The translations under genes and the position numbers were made by a program. The notes below the pieces were generated by a model. It saw nothing but the letters and a program-made list of their open reading frames with translations. It was not told the DNA's origin and did no database searches. Shown here in pieces: positions 8,682-17,700 of a stretch of DNA of 64,000 bases (position 1 is the first letter of the stretch; each line of letters begins with the position of its first letter). The DNA comes from Aquisalinus flavus. Its GTDB lineage: Bacteria > Pseudomonadota > Alphaproteobacteria > Caulobacterales > Parvularculaceae. The stretch covers positions 1,558,409 to 1,622,408 of the forward strand of contig NZ_CP042288.1 in the NCBI RefSeq assembly GCF_022559625.1, given 5' to 3'.

Positions 8682-10412
8682 TCACGCTCCGTTTCCCGTC
8701 GCTCCATTCCCCGTAGCGGGCACAGGATATTCCGACTCGCTATGGCTGAGGATGGTCAGCGTGATGTTGCGGCCCTTGGTGTAATTGTAGCCCTGCACCT
8801 GGCCGAGGATTTTCAGCGGCACACCCGCCTGCGCGGCTGCCTCAAGGAAGCTGACATAGTCGCCCTGGCCGATGGCGGCGATGCCGCAGGACCGGTTTTC
8901 TGCGAGATGGGCGAGCACGCTCGCCTCGTCGCCGAGCAGCGTCTCGGTGCCGAAATTGAAGACGAGGCTCGGCTCGCGATAGTCGATAGTGGCAAGATGC
9001 GGGGCCGTGCAGCCGCCAAGCGCCGTGATCTCGCTCTTCAGCTCCCGCGACAGCCAGAACCGGTCCATGTTTGGCAGCACGGCGCCGAAGGTGAAGATGT
9101 AGACGCCAAGAGTCGAGAGAACCAGCGGCGGCAGGCGGTTGAAGCCCGGCTTCAGCGCAAGATAGATGCCCGTTCCCGCCACTGCGATGCCGGCAAGGGC
9201 GCCAAGCCACGCCGTGCCCGGGGCGGTGGTTTCCATTTCCCCGGCGAGCAGGAAGGGCAGGAAGCCGATCAGTATACTCACGAGGGCAAACAGCGCCACG
9301 ATGATCCAGTGGGCAATGCGCACGCCCCGGCTTCTCGCCAGTTCCACGCCGTCGCGCAGGCCGAAGGCTGCGATCAGCGCCAGCGCCGGGAAGACCGGCA
9401 GGGTGTAATGGGGTAGCTTGGTCGCAACCAGTTCATAAATGATCCAGAACGGCAGCAGCCACGCGACGATGAATTGCACTGCCGGCTCGCTCCGCCGCTG
9501 CCAGGCCGCGACCGCGCCGAGGGCGATCAGCAGGATACCGGGCCAGAAAGTGACGAAGGATAGCAGCGTGTGATAGCCCGGCGGTGCGCCATGGGAATCA
9601 TCGCCCTTGGCGACCTTGCCCATCAGCGCATGGCCGATGGAATCCTGCCAGAACTCGCCCTGCGTTTCGATCATGATCGCCACGAACCAGGGCAGGAACA
9701 CCGCCAGCATCACGGCGATGCCGGGCAGCACGTGCAGGCGCTTGATGAAGGACAGGTCGCGCCGCCACAGGGCAAGCACGATCAGCGCCGGAACCGACAC
9801 GATCAGGATGATCGGGCCCTTCACCAGCAGGCCGACACCCGTCGCCGCCCAGAACGCCAGTGGCGCCCCGCGGAAGGCGAGCGTTTCGGCCCTTTCCCTG
9901 ACGACGATAAAATAGAGCGCCACCATCGAGACGGCGGTTGCCGCCATCAGCACGGCATCGGTCTTGGCCATGCGGGCATCGACGCTCGCCGACATCGAGA
10001 TCGCGAGCAGGATACCGGCGGCGAGCCCGACCCCGGCCCCGCCCAGCCGCGTGCCGAACCACGCCGTCAGCCCGACGACGAAAATCGTCGCGAACAGGGA
10101 TGGCAGGCGGTGCGCCCAGATCGGTGCGTCTTCCCCGCCGAGCGGTGTCGCGGTGACCACCTGCAGCCAGTAGATGCCGACCGGTTTGACATAGCGGTTC
10201 TGGTCCTGGAACCGGATGTCGATGTAGTCGCCGGTCTCCATCATCTGGCGCGCGGCCTGGGAATAGCGCGACTCGTCGCGGTCGATCGGCGGCAGCGTGG
10301 TGAAACCCGGCAGCGTCGAGATCAGGGCGATGATGATCAGTGCCGCCCAGGCCCGGGGCGACAGCGCCCTGGCGTCAAAATCGAGCTTGAGAATATCCTG
10401 CACGCTTTTCAT
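8682..10412 (-). CDS. GT39 / ArnT-type membrane glycosyltransferase
   Basis: A 576 aa inner-membrane glycosyltransferase with about 12 membrane segments. The first periplasmic loop carries IDRDESRYSQAARQMMETGDY, the catalytic acidic motif of the ArnT/PMT family, which moves sugars from polyprenyl phosphate onto lipid A or other acceptors. The partner enzyme that loads the carrier is the upstream GT2. ATG 10412 is used; a TTG 9 bp earlier overlaps the GT2 stop and is also possible. Donor sugar and acceptor are unknown. Confidence 0.85.
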   Translation of the reverse strand: MKSVQDILKLDFDARALSPRAWAALIIIALISTLPGFTTLPPIDRDESRYSQAARQMMETGDYIDIRFQDQNRYVKPVGIYWLQVVTATPLGGEDAPIWAHRLPSLFATIFVVGLTAWFGTRLGGAGVGLAAGILLAISMSASVDARMAKTDAVLMAATAVSMVALYFIVVRERAETLAFRGAPLAFWAATGVGLLVKGPIILIVSVPALIVLALWRRDLSFIKRLHVLPGIAVMLAVFLPWFVAIMIETQGEFWQDSIGHALMGKVAKGDDSHGAPPGYHTLLSFVTFWPGILLIALGAVAAWQRRSEPAVQFIVAWLLPFWIIYELVATKLPHYTLPVFPALALIAAFGLRDGVELARSRGVRIAHWIIVALFALVSILIGFLPFLLAGEMETTAPGTAWLGALAGIAVAGTGIYLALKPGFNRLPPLVLSTLGVYIFTFGAVLPNMDRFWLSRELKSEITALGGCTAPHLATIDYREPSLVFNFGTETLLGDEASVLAHLAENRSCGIAAIGQGDYVSFLEAAAQAGVPLKILGQVQGYNYTKGRNITLTILSHSESEYPVPATGNGATGNGA

Positions 10413-10417
10413 AGGGC

Positions 10418-11173
10418 TCAACCGGTCCGCTTGCTCATGGCCATTTCGGCGACGAAGTCCCGGCCCGGCGTCTTGGTCCGGCGCATCAGCCAGACGACAC
10501 CGGTCAGGTCGAAGATGCCGGCAACGGCGCGGCCGATATTGGAATATTTGGAAACGCCGGCCTGGCGTGGCCGGTTGTCGACCTTCACATAGCGCGTCTC
10601 GAAGCCGAAATGCCGGGTGAAGGCCGGCAGGTAGCGATGCAGCGCATCGAAGAAGGGAAATTGCAGGAACAGCTCGCGCGGCAGGAGTTTCAGACCGCAG
10701 GCCGTGTCCGGGCAGTCGTCTTTCAGCAGGCTCTGGCGCAGGCCGTTGGCAAAGCGCGAGGCGAATTTGCGCGAGGAGCCGTCGGTGCGCTCGCGGCGCA
10801 CACCGCCGACGAGACCGACCGCGCCGATGCGCGACAGGTCAACCTCGCCGGCCATGGCGAACAGGTCCGCGGGATCGTCCTGGCCATCGCCATCGAGCGT
10901 GCCCATCCACAGCCCCCTGCCGGCGAGCGCGCCGGTGCGCAGGGCCGCGCTCTTGCCGGAGCGCTGCGGGTGGGTGATCAGCCGGACGTCCGGATGGCCC
11001 GCAGCGAAGGCTTCGACTGCGCCGGCGGTGCCGTCGTCGCTGCCATCATTGATGACGATGATCTCGGCGCCGATGCCGGCCGGCTTCTTGTCGAGAATCT
11101 CCTGCAACAGCGCGCTGATTGAGGCTTCCTCATTGTAAACCGGGATGAGGATGGAGAGGGCCGGGTCTGTCAC
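10418..11173 (-). CDS. GT2 polyprenyl-phosphate sugar transferase (DPM1/ArnC-like)
   Basis: A 251 aa family-2 glycosyltransferase: ILIPVYNEEASI, IIVINDGSDDGT and the metal-binding DGDGQDDP motif are all present. A C-terminal hydrophobic segment (about 218-235) could touch the membrane. It should transfer a nucleotide-sugar onto undecaprenyl phosphate, supplying the GT39 encoded next. It is the first gene of a three-gene operon and is divergent from the sensor kinase at 11367. Confidence 0.85.
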   Translation of the reverse strand: MTDPALSILIPVYNEEASISALLQEILDKKPAGIGAEIIVINDGSDDGTAGAVEAFAAGHPDVRLITHPQRSGKSAALRTGALAGRGLWMGTLDGDGQDDPADLFAMAGEVDLSRIGAVGLVGGVRRERTDGSSRKFASRFANGLRQSLLKDDCPDTACGLKLLPRELFLQFPFFDALHRYLPAFTRHFGFETRYVKVDNRPRQAGVSKYSNIGRAVAGIFDLTGVVWLMRRTKTPGRDFVAEMAMSKRTG

Positions 11174-11366
11174 AAGGAATTCCTGACTGATAAGCGCGCG
11201 GGTTGCAGCCGCTTCTATAGCGTTGTGACGCTAGCCTGTCACGCGAGCGCGGATCAACTCGATATGTGATGGCCTTCGATCCAGAGCAAGATCAGCCTCG
11301 AAAAACAGTGTCATAGCATTCACAGCGCAGTATGGTGCGACAAACACAGGGTAAAGGAGCGGCCCC
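11174..11366. promoter_or_regulatory. Divergent intergenic region, GT2 operon / sensor kinase
   Basis: 193 bp between divergent start codons. It must contain both promoters. The right end has a clean AGGAG ribosome site at 11355-11359 for the kinase. No palindrome strong enough to call an operator was seen. Confidence 0.4.
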
Positions 11367-12866
11367 ATGGAAGGCATGTTACACAATTCCTATGTCGCGC
11401 ATGGCTATTGCCTGATGTGGAAGCCGTGGCTCGTCGGCCTTCACGGACTGTCGGACCTGCTGACCGCGCTGGCCTATTTCGCCATTCCCGTCGCGATCTT
11501 CATTTTCGTCAAGCGGCGCGGCGACCTGGAAATGAAGAACCTCGCCTGGATGTTCGTCGCCTTCATTACCCTGTGCGGGCTGACGCATGTCGTCGGCCTG
11601 ATCACCCTGTGGGCGCCGATCTACGAGACCGAGGGCTGGGTCAAGGGCGCCACCGCGGTCGTCTCCGTCGTCACCGCCATCGCCATCTTCCCGCTGATCC
11701 CGAAGGCGCTGGCGATCCCCTCGCCCAGCCAGTTGCAGCTCGTCAATGGCCAGCTGACGGACGAGATCGAAGCCCACAAGCGCACCCTCGCCGACCTCGA
11801 AGCAGCCCGGATGGAGCTGGAGCGCCGGGTCGAAGAACGCACCCAGGCCCTGAACGAGAGCCAGACCTTCCTGAAGAGCATCACCGATATCGCGCCGACA
11901 ATGCTCTATGTCTACGACATCCAGAACCAGCGCAATGACTGGATGAACCGGAATGTGATCGTGACCCTCGGCTATCAACCGGAGGAATTGAGGGCGATGG
12001 GCGACGGGATGCTCTCCAGCCTGATGCATCCGGACGATTTCGCCCGCTACCGGGCGCATCAGGAAAACCAGATCACGCTGGCGCCAGAGGAAACCATCGA
12101 GTTCGAATACCGCCTGCGCTCGGCCGATGGCGAGTGGATCTGGCTGCTGAGCCAGGAGATGGCCTATACCCGGAGCGCAGACGGTACGGTGACCCACATC
12201 ATCGGTGCCGCCCACGACATCACGCTGCGCAAGGAACAGGAAGAGCGCATCCACCTGCTGATGGCCGAGGTCAACCACCGCGCCCGCAACCTGCTGACCG
12301 TGGTCCAGTCGGTCGCCCGCCAGACGTCCCGGCTGTCAGACCCGGCGACCTTTGCCGAAGACCTGTCCAACCGCCTCGCCGGCCTCGCCGCCTCCCAGGA
12401 CCTGATCATCCAGGGCGAGTGGCAGGGCGTGCGGATGCGCGATCTCGTCACCTCGCAACTGGGGCATCTGGGCGACAGCCAGCTCTCCCGGCTGGTGCTG
12501 GACGGTGAGTCCATAACGGTTTCCCCTGCGGCGGCCCAGGGCATCGGCATGGCGCTGCACGAGTTATCCACGAATGCGCTGAAATATGGCGCGTTCAGCA
12601 ATGAGACCGGGACCGTCCATATTGTCTGGACCGTCAAGATGATCCAGGAGAGCGCAATGTTCATCATCTCATGGCAAGAGCGCGACGGTCCGGCCGTCAA
12701 GGCGCCGGAGAAAACCGGCTTCGGCAGGACGGTGATCGAACGCATGGCGGGCCACGCCGTCAGCGGCGAGGTCGATCTTCATTATGATCCGGACGGGCTG
12801 AAATGGTCCCTGTCCGCCCCGCTGGACAAGGTCCTGAACAGGACAGAACAGACAGGGAGATCGTGA
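11367..12866 (+). CDS. HWE sensor histidine kinase with ethylene-receptor-like membrane domain and PAS
   Basis: A 499 aa membrane kinase. Three N-terminal membrane segments (about 30-110) closely resemble the ethylene-binding domain of plant ETR1: the run GLSDLLTALAYFAIP and the motif LCGLTH. Positions equivalent to ETR1 D25, Y32, C65 and H69 are D30, Y37, C70 and H74, with identical spacing; C and H are the Cu(I) ligands in ETR1. Then a coiled coil (about 120-165), a PAS domain (about 170-288) and an HWE-type kinase domain with H303 (VNHRARNLL), HELSTNALKYGA and WQERDG. AGGAG precedes the ATG by 7 bp. The stop overlaps the next gene's start (TGATG). Ethylene or copper binding is inference from the conserved residues. 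Confidence 0.9.
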   Translation: MEGMLHNSYVAHGYCLMWKPWLVGLHGLSDLLTALAYFAIPVAIFIFVKRRGDLEMKNLAWMFVAFITLCGLTHVVGLITLWAPIYETEGWVKGATAVVSVVTAIAIFPLIPKALAIPSPSQLQLVNGQLTDEIEAHKRTLADLEAARMELERRVEERTQALNESQTFLKSITDIAPTMLYVYDIQNQRNDWMNRNVIVTLGYQPEELRAMGDGMLSSLMHPDDFARYRAHQENQITLAPEETIEFEYRLRSADGEWIWLLSQEMAYTRSADGTVTHIIGAAHDITLRKEQEERIHLLMAEVNHRARNLLTVVQSVARQTSRLSDPATFAEDLSNRLAGLAASQDLIIQGEWQGVRMRDLVTSQLGHLGDSQLSRLVLDGESITVSPAAAQGIGMALHELSTNALKYGAFSNETGTVHIVWTVKMIQESAMFIISWQERDGPAVKAPEKTGFGRTVIERMAGHAVSGEVDLHYDPDGLKWSLSAPLDKVLNRTEQTGRS

Positions 12867-13225
12867 TGGGACAGCGCATTCTTGTCGTCGATGACGAACC
12901 ATTGATCGCCATGGAGATCGAGTCGACGCTGTCGCAGGCAGGGTTCGAAGTCGCCCATATGGCCCAGAGCGTCGAGACCGCCCTCGCCTTCCTGCAGGAT
13001 GGCGTGAACGTCGATGGTGCCGTGCTCGATGCCAATCTGCATGATGCAAGCGCCCGTCCCGTGGTCGACCGCCTGCAGGAGATGGGCATACCGCTTCTGA
13101 TCGTGTCAGGCTATTCGGCGGACCAGATCGGCCCATGGGCGGAAAACGTGAAACTGCTTCGCAAGCCGATCATCTATTCCGAGCTGATCAAGTCGCTGAA
13201 ACAGATCGCCACCGGGCCTGCCTGA
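12866..13225 (+). CDS. Single-domain CheY-like response regulator
   Basis: A 119 aa stand-alone receiver: acidic pair D9/D10, phospho-acceptor D55 (GAVLDANLHD), conserved serine in LLIVSGYS, and lysine in LLRKPI. There is no output domain. It overlaps the kinase stop by 1 bp (TGATG), a classical translational coupling, so it is almost certainly the kinase's partner. Receivers of this type paired with HWE kinases may relay phosphate or act by protein contact. Confidence 0.9.
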   Translation: MGQRILVVDDEPLIAMEIESTLSQAGFEVAHMAQSVETALAFLQDGVNVDGAVLDANLHDASARPVVDRLQEMGIPLLIVSGYSADQIGPWAENVKLLRKPIIYSELIKSLKQIATGPA

Positions 13226-13308
13226 TGACGATGCCAAAGCGCTTGCCGACCGCCAAGGCGCGCGATGACGTCTCGAAAAAGCTGGAAGCCTTGCCCAAGT
13301 CGCCCTAG
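13225..13308 (+). CDS. Possible 27-residue small ORF coupled to the receiver gene
   Basis: An ATG overlaps the receiver stop (TGATG again at 13223-13227) and opens 27 codons, giving a basic, lysine-rich peptide beginning MTMPKRLPTAKARDD. No domain is recognisable and there is no own ribosome site. It may be translated by coupling or may be chance. Confidence 0.25.
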   Translation: MTMPKRLPTAKARDDVSKKLEALPKSP

Positions 13309-13341
13309 CGTGAGCGCAAGAACGAGACCGAGGGGAACGGC

Positions 13342-14529
13342 ATGACGCAGCAGAAGGGACCGCAGTTTTTCGAGCGCTTGGACGTGGTCGACGCGCTGCG
13401 CGGCTTCGCCCTGATGGGGCTCTTCCTGATTCATGCAATCGAGTTTTTCGAACTGTACTGGCTGACGACGGAGCCGAGCCCGATCCATGACTGGGTTTTC
13501 GACCTGTTTGCCGGCAAGGCATTTGCCCTGTTCGCGCTGTGCTTCGGGCTTTCCTTCCATATCATCATGGACCGGGCAGCGACCCGGGGCATCGATTTCA
13601 CGAAGCGCTTCGCCTGGCGGCTGACGGTTCTGTTCGCGCTCGGTTACCTGCACGGGCTGATTTATCGCGGCGATATTCTCACCATCCTTGCGCCGCTCGG
13701 GCTGCTGCTGCTGATCTTCAACCGTATCCGCTCGAACAAGGCGCTGCTTGGCATCGCCGCCTTCTGCTTCCTGCAGCCGCAAATGGTTCTGTTGACCATC
13801 GCCGCCATTCAAGGCGCGCCCTGGGCGAACGAGCCGCCGGCCTTCTGGTCCGATCCGACGATACAGGTCTTCGCCACCGGCAGCTTCCTCGATGTGATCG
13901 CCGTCAATCTTGTCGACGGCAATGCCCAGAAGGTCGGGTTCTACTGGGCTACGGGGCGGGTCATCCAGATCATCGGGCTGTTCCTGGTCGGGCTCGTGCT
14001 GGGGCGGATCGGCTTCTTCCGCGACCTCGGCCGGTTCGTCACCCAGCGGCGCATCGCCCTCGTCGTGTTCGCGGTGCTGGCGGTCGGCATGAACCAGATC
14101 CAGCCTGCCCTGACCGAGGCGATCCCCGAGACGAACGGCCCGCTGGCACGGGCCTGGTTCGGCATGGGCTGGTCGAACATCATCGACATCTCCTTCATGG
14201 CGGTTCAGGTGCTGATCTTCGTCGAGCTATGGCGTGGTTTCGGCGAGAAGATCCTCGGCACCCTCGCCCCGGCGGGGCGCATGACCCTGACCCTGTATAT
14301 CGGCCAGTCGCTGGTCTTCGTGCCGCTATATTATGGCTTCGGCTTCGGCCTGTGGGATGACCTGACACAGGCGCAGGCGTTCCTGCTCGGTGTCGTCGCC
14401 TTCGCCATCCAGCTCGTCATCGCGCGGCTGTGGTTCGTCCATTTCCGCTACGGCCCGCTGGAATGGCTGTGGCGGGTACTCACCTATACGACGACGAATG
14501 TGCCCTTCCGGCGCAAGCCCGCCACATAG
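13342..14529 (+). CDS. DUF418 (YeiB-like) membrane protein
   Basis: A 395 aa polytopic inner-membrane protein. It starts after a GAGGGGAACGGC stretch and has the family N-terminus VVDALRGFALMGLFLIHA and a C-terminal DUF418 region ending VHFRYGPLEWLWRVLTY. About ten membrane segments are visible. YeiB-like proteins are related to acyltransferase-type membrane proteins and lack a proven role. It follows the kinase/receiver pair on the same strand (116 bp from the receiver), so it may share their transcript. Confidence 0.82.
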   Translation: MTQQKGPQFFERLDVVDALRGFALMGLFLIHAIEFFELYWLTTEPSPIHDWVFDLFAGKAFALFALCFGLSFHIIMDRAATRGIDFTKRFAWRLTVLFALGYLHGLIYRGDILTILAPLGLLLLIFNRIRSNKALLGIAAFCFLQPQMVLLTIAAIQGAPWANEPPAFWSDPTIQVFATGSFLDVIAVNLVDGNAQKVGFYWATGRVIQIIGLFLVGLVLGRIGFFRDLGRFVTQRRIALVVFAVLAVGMNQIQPALTEAIPETNGPLARAWFGMGWSNIIDISFMAVQVLIFVELWRGFGEKILGTLAPAGRMTLTLYIGQSLVFVPLYYGFGFGLWDDLTQAQAFLLGVVAFAIQLVIARLWFVHFRYGPLEWLWRVLTYTTTNVPFRRKPAT

Positions 14530-14615
14530 CTTGCTGCATCGCTCCGGCGCCTGATAGCGAATCCGTTTTGCTTCCGAACCGACTCGGGGGTAAATAAGGA
14601 TTCAAAGAAAAAGAA

Positions 14616-14680
14616 CAAAATCGGAACTGACCGATGTCAGTGATTCGTGCGCGGTTCGTTCGTGCAGCGTTCCGATTTTG
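14616..14680. repeat. Long inverted repeat in the gap before the helicase gene
   Basis: Within the 257 bp between the DUF418 gene and the helicase gene. Perfect 12-bp arms CAAAATCGGAAC (14616-14627) and GTTCCGATTTTG (14669-14680) enclose 41 nt that hold a smaller TGAC-CGAT-GTCA hairpin (14628-14639). No T-run follows, so it is not a simple terminator. It could be an RNA structure in the helicase leader or a small RNA. No coding signal was seen in the rest of this gap. Confidence 0.5.
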
Positions 14681-14786
14681 GTGGCCTTCAAGGCAAAAAT
14701 CCGTGCCAAACCGGATTATTTTTTGACCATTGCCGCTCATTCACTGGCATTGTCCCGCGGGCGCCGCTATTTCGGACGGGATTGCA

Positions 14787-17700
14787 ATGTTCGTGAACCC
14801 TCAACAAACCCTGCCGCGCTCGATGGTGATAAACCGCCCGGTCACCGCCGTGCTGGGCCCCACCAATACCGGCAAGACGCATTATGCGCTCGATCGCATG
14901 GCCGCCCATGAGAGCGGCATGATCGGCCTGCCGCTGCGTCTGCTCGCCCGCGAAGTGTTCGAGAAGATGGTGGCGCGCAAATCGCCGCGCGAGGTCGCGC
15001 TCGTGACCGGCGAGGAAAAGATCATCCCGCCCAATGCGAAATATTTCGTCTGCACGGTCGAGGCGATGCCGATGGAGCGCGAGGTCGCCTTCTTGGCGAT
15101 CGACGAGATCCAGCTCGCCGCCGACCGCGAGCGCGGGCGCATCTTCACCCACCGCCTGCTCCATGCCCGCGGCCTGTCGGAGACGCTGCTGCTCGGCTCG
15201 GACACGATGAAGCCGATCCTGCGCCGCCTGATCCCCGATATCGGCTTTGTCTCGCGCGAGCGGTTTTCCAAGCTGGAGTTCATCGGCCACAAGAAAGCGA
15301 CCCGCCTGCCGCGCCGCTCCGCCATCGTGGCGTTCTCCGCCGACAGCGTCTATTCCATTGCCGAGCTGATCAGGCGCCAGCGTGGCGGCGCGGCGATCAT
15401 CATGGGCGCGCTCAGCCCGCGCACCCGCAATGCCCAGGCAGAGCTGTACCAGTCCGGCGAAGTCGATTACCTCGTCGCGACGGATGCGATCGGCATGGGG
15501 CTGAACATGGACATCGACCATGTCGCCTTCGCCGCGCTGCGCAAGTTCGACGGGGTCAATAACCGCCTGCTGATGCCGGCGGAGATGGCGCAGATTGCCG
15601 GGCGCGCCGGGCGCCACATCCGCGATGGCACTTTCGGCACCACGGCTGACTGCGTACCGATCGACGAAGAGACGGCGGAGCTGATCGAGAACCACGAGTT
15701 CGAACCGGTCACCGCCTTGCAATGGCGGTCCAACGCGCTGGAATTCGGCTCCCTGCCCGCGCTGATGAATGCGCTGGACAAGAAGCCGCCCCGGCGAGAG
15801 CTTGTCCGCAGTCGCGTCGACGAGGATGAGGATGCGCTCAAGCGGCTTGCCAAGTTCGAGGATATCCGCGCGATGGCGACCGGCGGTGGCGCGGCGCTGC
15901 GCCTGCTGTGGGACATCTGCCAGACGCCCGATTTCCGCAATGTCTCGCCCGACCAGCACGCCCAGATGCTGGCGGAGATCTATCGCCAGCTGATGGACCG
16001 GGGCCGCATCGCCGAGGGCTGGCTGCGGCCCAAGCTGGAGCGGCTGGAGCGCACCGACGGCGATGTCGATGCCCTGTCGGCGCGCATTGCCCATGTGCGC
16101 ACCTGGACCTATCTTACCCATAAATCGGGCTGGCTGGAAAATTCCGCCTATTGGCAGGAAAAGGCCCGGGCGATAGAAGATGCCCTGTCCGACGCGCTGC
16201 ACCAGAAACTCACTCAAAGATTCATTGACCGGCGCACCTCGGTCCTGTTGAAGAAACTGAAAGATGACGCGCCGCTGTTGGCGGGCGTGACGCCGGAAGG
16301 AGAAGTCATAGTGGAAGGCGAATTTGTAGGCCGCCTGATCGGGTTCCAGTTCATGCTCGACCCGCGCGCCAAGGGGCCCCACGCCAAGGCCGTGCGCCAT
16401 GCGGCGCTGAAGGCCCTGAAACCGGAGCTTGCCGCCCGCGCCTCCGCGCTGGCCAATGCGAAGGACAAGGACTTCTCCCTGCGCGACGGCAACACCATCT
16501 GGTGGCGCAATTCAGCCGTCGCCAGGCTGGAAAAAGGCCCGCTGCCGCTGCGCCCGGAAATCCGGCTCGTCGCGATGGAGCATCTGCCGGTCCACTCCCT
16601 GCCCCGGATCGAGGCGCGCATTCGCAACTGGTTCGCCGACAAGGTCGAAGGCCTGCTGCTGCCCTTGATGTCGCTGCAGAAGGCGGTGAACCAGGTCGCT
16701 CCGAAACAGCCTGCAGAGGGCATGGAAGGCGACGAGGACAAGGCAGCCCAGCGCGATATCCTCGCTGGCACGTCGCGCGGTCTCGGCTATCGGCTGATCG
16801 AGAATTTCGGCGCGACATCGCGCGCCCAGGTCGCCGACGAGGTCAAGGCACTGGACCAGAACGAGCGCGGCAAGCTGCGCAAGCTCGGCGTGCGCTTCGG
16901 CGAGTACACGATCTTCCTGCCGGCGCTGCTGAAGCCCGCCCCGGCCGAGATGCTGACGGCGCTGTGGGCGCTGTGGAGCGAAAAGGACATCAGCCAGATG
17001 GACAGGCCGAAGGCGGGTCTGACCTCCTTCGTGCTGAACCCGGATGTTCCGCATGCCTATTATTACGCGCTCGGCTATCGTCCGTCGGGTCAGCGCGCCG
17101 TGCGCATCGACATGCTGGAGCGCCTGTCGCAGGAAATACGCGGTGCCCGCGAGAAGGCGGACATGCGCGAGGGCTTCGAGCCGACATCGAAAATGATGTC
17201 GCTTGTCGGCTGTTCCGGCGAGGAGTTCGAGTCGATCCTGAAATCCCTCGGCCTGCGCAAGAATACCGTCAAGAAGATGGTGCCGAAAGAACAGCCTGCC
17301 ACCGCCAGAGCTGACGGGAAGACTGACACGCCGGCGGCGTCTGAAGGCGCATCGGAAGTCGAGGCCACGAAAGACGAAACCGTCGAGGGCGCGATTGATC
17401 CGGCAACGGAGAAAACCGCCGAAACGCAAGCGAATCCGGAAACCGTCCAGACCGTGCCTGAGCAGGCAGAGGTCCAGGCCGAAACCGCCGACACGATCGA
17501 GGACGGCGCCCCGGCGACAGAGGCAACGGCCGCTGAAGCGCAGATGGCCGACGCCGCCGGGACCAGCTCCTCGGCCAGTCTTGCGGCCAGCGCTGAGGCC
17601 AGTCCCGCGGAGGCCAGTCCCGCGGAGGCCAGTCCCACAGACGCCGACGCCGTGCCGGAGTCCGTCGAGATGGAGGAGGTCGAGGTCACCCTGTGGAAGC

